Below are positions 6,245 to 10,966 of a DNA stretch of 10,966 nucleotides, piece after piece. Numbering within the stretch: the stretch's first letter is position 1; each line of letters begins with the position of its first letter. The position numbers and the translations under genes were made by a program. Below the pieces are notes generated by a model that searched no databases, had not been told where the DNA came from, and saw nothing but the letters and a program-made list of their open reading frames with translations. The DNA comes from DATGFK01 sp040007395 (GTDB lineage: Bacteria; Chloroflexota; Anaerolineae; Aggregatilineales; UBA2796). The stretch is taken from positions 1 through 10,966 of the forward strand of contig JBDTVG010000054.1 of the NCBI GenBank assembly GCA_040007395.1, given 5' to 3'.

Positions 6245-6766
6245 TTATGATAGGTTAGCATTACGTCTCTTAAAAATGGGCCAGAGTGCGCCACCTATTG
6301 CTCCAAAGATCAGTCCGATAACAGTAGCAGCACAAAGGCTCATGGCTGCACCAATGATGCTCGTATTACCATATCTGGCGATAACCTGAACGTCTTGCAG
6401 AAAAGCTGCCGCGCCGATATTACCTGCCAGACTTATCAACCCCGCTCCAACCCCGTACAGAAAGCCTCCCAAAGCGCCCGTCAATGCCCCACCCCATACG
6501 AGATTGCCTTTACCTTGTGCCAAATAACCGTAGCCGAGGCCTGCACCAGTGGGCACTAAGGCGAAGCTTATACACAGTAGCGGCATAAGAATACAGCCTA
6601 AGGATGGAATAGTGGCGGTGACACCGAGCACTATTCCAATCGGATCGGGGCCAGCGCCAGTACCGATGGTGCGGTGGAAGGGAATTGTGGATAGGAGACC
6701 GACGACAAGACCAACAAACGCCGTAAGCCCACTCACCTTGATGACACTCTTTATATCGATATTCAT
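6245..6766 (-). CDS. Glycine-rich four-helix membrane protein, unrecognised
   Basis: A 173-residue protein with about four hydrophobic segments (roughly 10-30, 55-83, 88-115 and 135-162), rich in glycine and alanine (for example GGALTGALGGFLYGVGAG), and a short basic C-terminus (FKRRN) that probably faces the cytoplasm. The frame is open to a TTG at 6781, but the ATG at 6766 is the better start: GAGG lies nine bases before it and falls inside the longer reading. No catalytic motif or known family is evident. It is the last of four genes on this strand, 60 bases after the 90-residue membrane protein gene. Confidence 0.7.
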   Translation of the reverse strand: MNIDIKSVIKVSGLTAFVGLVVGLLSTIPFHRTIGTGAGPDPIGIVLGVTATIPSLGCILMPLLCISFALVPTGAGLGYGYLAQGKGNLVWGGALTGALGGFLYGVGAGLISLAGNIGAAAFLQDVQVIARYGNTSIIGAAMSLCAATVIGLIFGAIGGALWPIFKRRNANLS

Positions 6767-6826
6767 GAAGAAGTTCCTCAATTACCAATGAATGCAGACC
6801 GAGAAGGAGTCCGGAGACACCATTAT

Positions 6827-7099
6827 TTAACGGTGCAGCCGAGACGTGAATTCCAAGAATACCAGTATGCCGACCGTTATAATCGTCGCCAGGACGATAA
6901 AAAGCCACGTAAAATCCCGTTCGCCTAGATTTCGCATTGCAATTACATAGGTGACGTTGCCTGCAACAACTAGGCCAAAGAATGAAGCCATAAGCGTCAG
7001 AAACCAGGATCGATGGATGCCTAACAACCGTTCAACAACCCATAAAAGCAGATTCATTAAGGTAATTAGGCCCAAGAAGGCAATGATGATATTGCTCAT
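6827..7099 (-). CDS. Small three-helix membrane protein, unrecognised
   Basis: A 90-residue protein made almost wholly of three predicted membrane helices (about 2-22, 34-55 and 64-85), joined by short loops with the charged stretches ERLLGIHR and MRNLGERD, and ending in SRLHR. A weak AGG six to seven bases before the ATG is the only ribosome binding candidate. No family is recognised. It could be a stand-alone subunit or the N-terminal membrane piece of a once-longer protein, though no matching downstream frame is seen. It sits between two other membrane protein genes on the same strand (gaps of 101 and 60 bases). Confidence 0.65.
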   Translation of the reverse strand: MSNIIIAFLGLITLMNLLLWVVERLLGIHRSWFLTLMASFFGLVVAGNVTYVIAMRNLGERDFTWLFIVLATIITVGILVFLEFTSRLHR

Positions 7100-7200
7100 G
7101 CTATGCCTGCTTTCTTCTATAACTTTTCATGGATAGCTGTTATCTGGCCTTGGCACTCATCAATTTGCGGGCTATACCATTGTGATTGGTTTTAACGAGT

Positions 7201-7740
7201 TCATTCAGTGCTAACAGATAGCGGTGTTTCATGAGATGCCCTCTGAGCTATGATTCGGTAGCGATAAAACTTCAAGAACCCTATAAATATCAAAACCGCC
7301 GCCGCCGCATTGAACGCAAGCCTTGACCAATGCCATAACTGAAACTCATTGGCAGTTTGTCTCAGAAAGTCAACCGAATGCAGTGCCGTGCCTTCGACAA
7401 ACAAGATCGTGTTTCGAGGCCAGAAAAAAATTATCGATGCCATCCCTTCACAGGCAATCATTATTACGCTGCCCAATATCCAATACCGTGCTGACTTCAC
7501 ATGCCAACCTACGACCAAGGCTCCAGCGGCGCAGAGCCAACAGAGGTAACCAAGGGGTCGGAAGAACTGGGCCGGGCCTGTGACGGACATAAATTCCAGT
7601 GCAGTTTTGAATGACTCAGGGACGCTGCGAAAAATATTGGGGTATATCATGAATGTCTCCAGGAGGATGCTGCCCAAAAGGATCATAATCACCCATAGAT
7701 AGGTCGTAATTACCGAGAATGCGATCTGTTTCTTTTTCAT
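7201..7740 (-). CDS. Four-helix membrane protein, DUF1772-like
   Basis: A 179-residue protein with four membrane helices (about 8-30, 64-80, 86-107 and 142-158). A polar stretch between helices three and four holds FFWPRN (105-110), HSVDFLRQTANEF and WHWSR (136-140). This layout, with a Glu/Tyr-Pro pair after helix one and a W-x-W/N-x-R motif before the last helix, resembles the DUF1772 (anthrone-oxygenase-like) membrane family; the match is by eye and the reaction is unknown. The start at 7740 is supported by GAGG eight bases upstream. The C-terminal tail after residue 160 is polar and probably cytoplasmic. The gene follows the cytochrome c gene on the same strand after 161 bases. Confidence 0.75.
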   Translation of the reverse strand: MKKKQIAFSVITTYLWVIMILLGSILLETFMIYPNIFRSVPESFKTALEFMSVTGPAQFFRPLGYLCWLCAAGALVVGWHVKSARYWILGSVIMIACEGMASIIFFWPRNTILFVEGTALHSVDFLRQTANEFQLWHWSRLAFNAAAAVLIFIGFLKFYRYRIIAQRASHETPLSVSTE

Positions 7741-7875
7741 AATCTGTTCCTCTTTCTGTCTGTTCCCCTTGACTTCGCAGATGATTTCTACACGAACAGA
7801 GAACCGAATTAATACAGTACAATCATGCCGATGGCGATGAAGACCCTATTTGGTGGAATCGAACCAAGTTGCTTA

Positions 7876-7894
7876 TGACCTATCCCAAAGGTCA
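7876..7894 (-). repeat. Short hairpin just after the cytochrome c stop
   Basis: TGACCT (7876-7881) and AGGTCA (7889-7894) form a six-base stem with a seven-base loop, about eight bases past the cytochrome stop on the minus strand. It has no T run; it may only slow or stabilise the transcript before the next gene. Confidence 0.3.
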
Positions 7895-7901
7895 AGTCAT
7901 T

Positions 7902-8348
7902 TCAAGGCAAGGTCATCAAATAAGCGATTAGGTCGGCAATATCTTGGTCAGACAGTACCGTTCCGAATATAGGGGGCATGATGTTCTCGAATCCCGGTCG
8001 GATATAGGCGCTTGGGTTTATGATGCTGTTTTGAATGTAGTCGGTGGCAGATTGCCCTGGAACCCGCTGTCCTGCAACCACACTTAATCCACCTAGACCC
8101 GGCCCAACAATTTTGTCATGCCCTGTGCTATGGCAAGTGCTGCAAGCAGGCAATGGGTCATGACCCGTCTTAAACAGCGCTGCTCCCCGATCTACGTTAC
8201 CCTCCAAGGATTTACCACCTACCGTCGATGTATCATTAGCAGGTGCGGGTGTACTTAAACTATCTGTTGGCGCACTCTGCTGTTTTGAGCTACATGCAGT
8301 CACGATTATTGTGAAAATCAAAAGCGTCATCCATTTTGCTATGCGCAT
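7902..8348 (-). CDS. c-type cytochrome lipoprotein
   Basis: From the ATG at 8348 this is a 148-residue protein. Residues 1-19 form a lipoprotein signal, MRIAKWMTLLIFTIIVTAC, with lipobox VTAC, so Cys19 should be lipidated and the protein held on the outer face of the membrane. A Ser/Thr/Pro/Ala-rich linker (about 20-45) leads to one cytochrome c domain with the haem motif CSTCH (Cys69, Cys72, His73) and a distal Met in NIMPP (Met124) as the likely sixth ligand. It ends in the typical helix SDQDIADLIAYLMTL. It should carry electrons at the membrane, for example between a quinol-oxidising complex and a terminal oxidase; the partner is not in this window. The frame is open upstream to 8432, but that adds 28 residues ahead of a perfect signal peptide, so 8348 is preferred. 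Its Shine-Dalgarno is weak. Confidence 0.9.
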   Translation of the reverse strand: MRIAKWMTLLIFTIIVTACSSKQQSAPTDSLSTPAPANDTSTVGGKSLEGNVDRGAALFKTGHDPLPACSTCHSTGHDKIVGPGLGGLSVVAGQRVPGQSATDYIQNSIINPSAYIRPGFENIMPPIFGTVLSDQDIADLIAYLMTLP

Positions 8349-8558
8349 TTTTGTTTCTCGATATTCCTTCTTCATAAGCATTTGACTGGAAGCGATAGAT
8401 TGAATACTCAAAGCGTAAACAATAAAAATCACAGTTCGATAGGCAAAAATGTCACAATTTTATCAACAAAGCGTCTCATTCTTGGCACTAGACAAACGTA
8501 GAAACAATTAGATGTTAGACTCGGGTTAAATTCGTGAGTGGTAACAGGGGCCAATCGA
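8349..8558. promoter_or_regulatory. Divergent promoter region between cytochrome c and the two-component genes
   Basis: This 210-base AT-rich region must hold the start signals for both the leftward cytochrome gene and the rightward regulator-kinase pair. Candidates are a TTGACT near 8384 and a TTGGCA near 8484 on the plus strand; neither has a strong -10 at the right distance. I see no clear pair of direct repeats of the kind OmpR-type regulators bind. The position is the natural place for autoregulation and for control of the divergent cluster, but this is inference. Confidence 0.35.
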
Positions 8559-9257
8559 ATGGCAATGAACTCCCAACTAACGGTATTGGTGGTGGATGAT
8601 GATCCTTCTATTACTGAACTCATGCGGGACTTTCTTGAGGCAGATGGTTTCAAGGTTCATTTTGCGAGTGAAACTGGAACTGCACTGGTGATTCTGAAGC
8701 AGGAAAAGGTAGACTGTGTATTGTTGGACGTGTTGATGCCCGGTCAAAACGGATTTGAATTATGTCGAGAAATCCGTCATACAAACGATGTGCCTATTTT
8801 GTTCCTTAGTGCGTTGGACTCTGATGTCGACAAGATTCGTGGCTTAGGGCTTGGAGGAGATGATTACATCGTAAAATCTGCTACTCCTGCTGAGGTTGTG
8901 GCCCGAATCAAGGCTGTATTGCGACGCTATCAGGCTGATAAACCAGCACCACAACTTCTTCTGGATTTTGGACAGTTACGGATCGATATTCGCGCCCATG
9001 AGGTCCAGATCAAAGGAAGACCGGTTGCACTCACGGCCCGTGACTACGATCTCTTATTGCTGCTCGCTGAACACCCTCGCCAGGTCTTCACGGCTGATCA
9101 TCTCTTGGCGCATTTCTGGGGCGAAGTTGGAGACAGGCATACAGTTGCGGTTCATATCGGACGCCTTAGGGAAAAGATCGAAGCTGATCCGCGTAATCCC
9201 GTGTATCTCGTAACAGTTTGGGGCGTTGGCTATCGGTTTGAAGGCTTGCCACAATGA
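8559..9257 (+). CDS. OmpR/PhoB-family response regulator
   Basis: A 232-residue DNA-binding regulator. The receiver domain (about 6-123) has the acidic cluster DDD (13-15), the phospho-acceptor Asp57 in LLDVLMPG, Ser84 and Lys106. The usual Pro after that Lys is replaced (YIVKSATPAEV). The C-terminal winged helix (about 135-230) has ALTARDYDLLLLLAEHP, the recognition helix region HTVAVHIGRLREKIE and the closing VWGVGYRFE. The frame reaches back to a GTG at 8538. ATG 8559 is chosen because GGGG (8547-8550) lies eight bases before it; ATG 8565 is a less likely alternative. Its stop overlaps the kinase start (ATGA, 9254-9257), so the two are translationally coupled and form one system. The target genes are unknown; the divergent cytochrome/membrane cluster is the obvious candidate. 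Confidence 0.93.
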   Translation: MAMNSQLTVLVVDDDPSITELMRDFLEADGFKVHFASETGTALVILKQEKVDCVLLDVLMPGQNGFELCREIRHTNDVPILFLSALDSDVDKIRGLGLGGDDYIVKSATPAEVVARIKAVLRRYQADKPAPQLLLDFGQLRIDIRAHEVQIKGRPVALTARDYDLLLLLAEHPRQVFTADHLLAHFWGEVGDRHTVAVHIGRLREKIEADPRNPVYLVTVWGVGYRFEGLPQ

Positions 9258-10558
9258 AGACTTTTCGCGCTCACTATTTATTGGCACTCATCCTATTCCT
9301 AACACTCTTATCTGCTGCCATACCTGGAACTGTAGGATCACCTCGTCCTGATCCGCAGCACTACATTCCTGTACTGGATGCCCTTCAAACCGACGTTATT
9401 GACCATCTAGGCCACTGGGACGACTCGAATTGGCAAGCTGAGTTACGGACTAGGCTTGCCACCCATAACATTGACGCTGTGCTTCAGAATCCAAGTGGTG
9501 TAGAAGTCTTCAGGACACAGAAAACTGTAGCGCCTCTCCCCTATCGCCGTATTGTGTTGGTTGAGGATAAGCAAATCACTGGAACAATGTCGTTGTATAT
9601 CGCTGGGTTGGAGGGCGATCAGTGGCTGAATTCAATGGCTCCGCTATTAATAGTCGTGAACCAGTTGGCTCTATTTATTCTGTTAAGTTGGCTTGTCAAT
9701 CGCTATTTATTGAAGCCACTCTCCGCAATGAGCCGTGCTGCTCGTCAGATTGCCACTGGCGACTTAGCCTTTGATCTGCCACCAACGTATGTGCGCGAGT
9801 TAGCTGATGTTGCAACCGCCTTCGAAGTAATGCGCAACGGTCTCCGAGAATCTGTAGAGCAACAAGCTAAGATGGAACAGGAACGGCGTTTTTTCATCAG
9901 CGCTATTGCTCACGATCTTAGAACGCCACTATTTTCGCTGCGTGGCTACTTGGAAGGTTTGAGAACAGGGATCGCCACAACACCAGATAAAACGAACCAT
10001 TATCTCACCATGTGTAAACTTAAAGCAGATATCCTTGAACGGTTAATTGCTGACTTATTTGCATTTACCCGTCTTGAATTTCTTGAACAAATGCCTCAAA
10101 GTGAGGTCTTAGAACTTTGCACGCTGTTGCGTCAGGCTGTCGAAGGCATACGTCCGCTTGCAGAGGAAAAACACATCACCTTACAATTTTACGCTGCAGA
10201 AAATCCTGCTAGTGTTCGAGCTGACAGAATTCTGATATTGCGGGTCATCGGAAATTTGTTAGACAATGCGGTGCGCTATACAGCGGTGCAGGGGAATATC
10301 TCAGTGGGATACGAAGTCATGGAAGACAAAGTAACCTTCTTTATTGCCGATGACGGGGCGGGTATTGCCCAGCAAGATATGTCTCATTTATTTGAGCCGT
10401 TTTACCGAGGAGAACCTTCTCGCAATGCAACAACTGGCGGTAGCGGATTAGGACTGGCGATTGCTCAGCGCATCATGCAAGCGCATCACGGCAATCTTAC
10501 CGTGTCGAATCAGGCAGCCTCTGGTGCTAAATTCACGGCTTGGTTTCCTCGAGCCTAA
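9254..10558 (+). CDS. Membrane-bound sensor histidine kinase, partner of the upstream regulator
   Basis: A 434-residue kinase. Membrane helix one (about 7-25) and helix two (about 128-149) enclose an external sensor region of about 100 residues that I do not recognise. A HAMP linker (about 147-199, with KPLSAMSRAARQIATGDL) leads to the HisKA dimerisation domain with the phospho-accepting His220 in AIAHDLRTPL. The ATPase domain has the N box (Asn334 and Asn338 in NLLDNAVRYT), the G1 box DDGAGI (366-371), the F box LFEPFYRGE (379-387) and the G2 box GGSGLGLAI (395-403). It should autophosphorylate on His220 and pass the phosphate to Asp57 of the regulator encoded just upstream. The ATG at 9254 overlaps the regulator stop by four bases. 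The signal sensed cannot be told from sequence. No defects are seen. Confidence 0.94.
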   Translation: MKTFRAHYLLALILFLTLLSAAIPGTVGSPRPDPQHYIPVLDALQTDVIDHLGHWDDSNWQAELRTRLATHNIDAVLQNPSGVEVFRTQKTVAPLPYRRIVLVEDKQITGTMSLYIAGLEGDQWLNSMAPLLIVVNQLALFILLSWLVNRYLLKPLSAMSRAARQIATGDLAFDLPPTYVRELADVATAFEVMRNGLRESVEQQAKMEQERRFFISAIAHDLRTPLFSLRGYLEGLRTGIATTPDKTNHYLTMCKLKADILERLIADLFAFTRLEFLEQMPQSEVLELCTLLRQAVEGIRPLAEEKHITLQFYAAENPASVRADRILILRVIGNLLDNAVRYTAVQGNISVGYEVMEDKVTFFIADDGAGIAQQDMSHLFEPFYRGEPSRNATTGGSGLGLAIAQRIMQAHHGNLTVSNQAASGAKFTAWFPRA

Positions 10559-10966
10559 ATTGTTCGGTATCGTGGCAACTGTTTAGGTAACTATTCACAG
10601 TTGGATTGATTTTTGGCACCGTGAGATAATTTCGCACAAAGATGATATGTGGCTTTTTACCCCACATATCGCCAAATTTGAATTTCAACTGCGTAACTCT
10701 TATGTGGATTGAGTAGGTAGGTGGAAAACGACTTGATTATTACAGTGGTGTTCATCGAAGTGGTGCTATTAGCTCATGTGTGAATATGACTGCGCGACAC
10801 AGTTCGTAATACAACTAACAGCTCAATCAACTTGAGAACCGCTGTAGTTAGTAGTGTTGTGTGCTAGCAATAATTTGGCGACGGAGCGCAAAACTAAAAC
10901 ACATTAACTTGCTAGCCACCCAACAGCAGATCGAAAGAAGGAAAAAAGAGGGCAGGTGGGTCTTCG
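10559..10966. other. 408-base terminal region without a recognised gene, rich in inverted repeats
   Basis: No convincing frame on either strand. It holds the GATATGTGG hairpin (10644-10670), an imperfect nested inverted repeat around 10811-10860 (ACAACTAACAGC and CTCAA against TTGAG and GCTGTAGTTAGT), and GCTAGCAA (10863-10870) facing TTGCTAGC (10909-10916). The last bases (GAAGGAAAAAAGAGGG) are purine-rich and could precede a gene beyond the window. Structured RNA or mobile-element debris are both possible; I do not recognise a known RNA. Confidence 0.4.
10644..10670 (+). terminator. Candidate hairpin downstream of the histidine kinase
   Basis: GATATGTGG (10644-10652) and CCACATATC (10662-10670) make a perfect nine-base stem with a nine-base loop, about 85 bases after the kinase stop. 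It is the first strong stem downstream and may end or protect the regulator-kinase mRNA. The T run lies in the loop rather than after the stem, so a classical intrinsic terminator is not shown. Confidence 0.4.

Noticed and set aside
6510..6908. 132-codon minus-strand frame spanning the two small membrane protein genes
   Set aside because: It overlaps both better-supported genes in another frame and lacks a coherent domain or membrane pattern.
7855..7865. tRNA T-arm-like string GGTTCGATTCC on the minus strand
   Set aside because: Only two or three stem pairs form, and no D arm, anticodon arm or acceptor stem can be drawn around it, so it is neither a tRNA nor a supported attachment site.
1..10966. 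CRISPR array, rRNA, tRNA or phage integrase
   Set aside because: No regularly spaced repeats, no conserved RNA signatures and no integrase motif were found anywhere in the window.

Overview
The window looks like an accessory, partly decaying stretch of a bacterial chromosome. The best guess for the host is Chloroflexota, perhaps class Chloroflexia. This rests on protein character only: the YifB protein, a cytochrome c lipoprotein of a type I associate with that phylum, a two-component pair, and many small membrane proteins of unknown function. Base composition is near balanced. The phylum is an inference; no rRNA or other phylogenetic marker is present.

Left part (1-2716): a degraded isoprenylcysteine-methyltransferase-like gene (109-468), an intact YifB/ComM AAA+ ATPase (703-2235), then a roughly 480-base gap. 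The gap holds, on the minus strand, a twice-frameshifted remnant of a small membrane protein (2336-2531), a hairpin, and repeated TTTTGACAG motifs in front of the next gene.

Middle (2717-6050): a TIR-NB-ARC (STAND-type, defence-like) gene is cut after its nucleotide-binding domain by an IS1595-family element. That element is itself split by an apparently intact IS4-family element with perfect 18-base inverted repeats and a perfect 9-base target duplication. The terminal repeat of the outer IS supplies the last three codons and the stop of the truncated TIR protein. The outer transposase is reconstructed here: its halves rejoin in frame across the duplication, but it also carries a one-base frameshift in an A7 run and an Ala where the first catalytic Asp is expected. 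No continuation of the TIR-NB-ARC gene and no target duplication are visible on the far side, so a deletion next to the IS is likely.

Right part (6051-10966): after a spacer with a strong hairpin come four minus-strand genes: two unrecognised membrane proteins, a DUF1772-like four-helix membrane protein, and a c-type cytochrome lipoprotein (transcription order: cytochrome first). Divergent from the cytochrome is an OmpR-type response regulator whose stop overlaps the start of its histidine kinase by ATGA. The arrangement suggests, without proving it, that the two-component pair controls the divergent membrane/cytochrome cluster. The last 408 bases carry no recognised gene but several inverted repeats.
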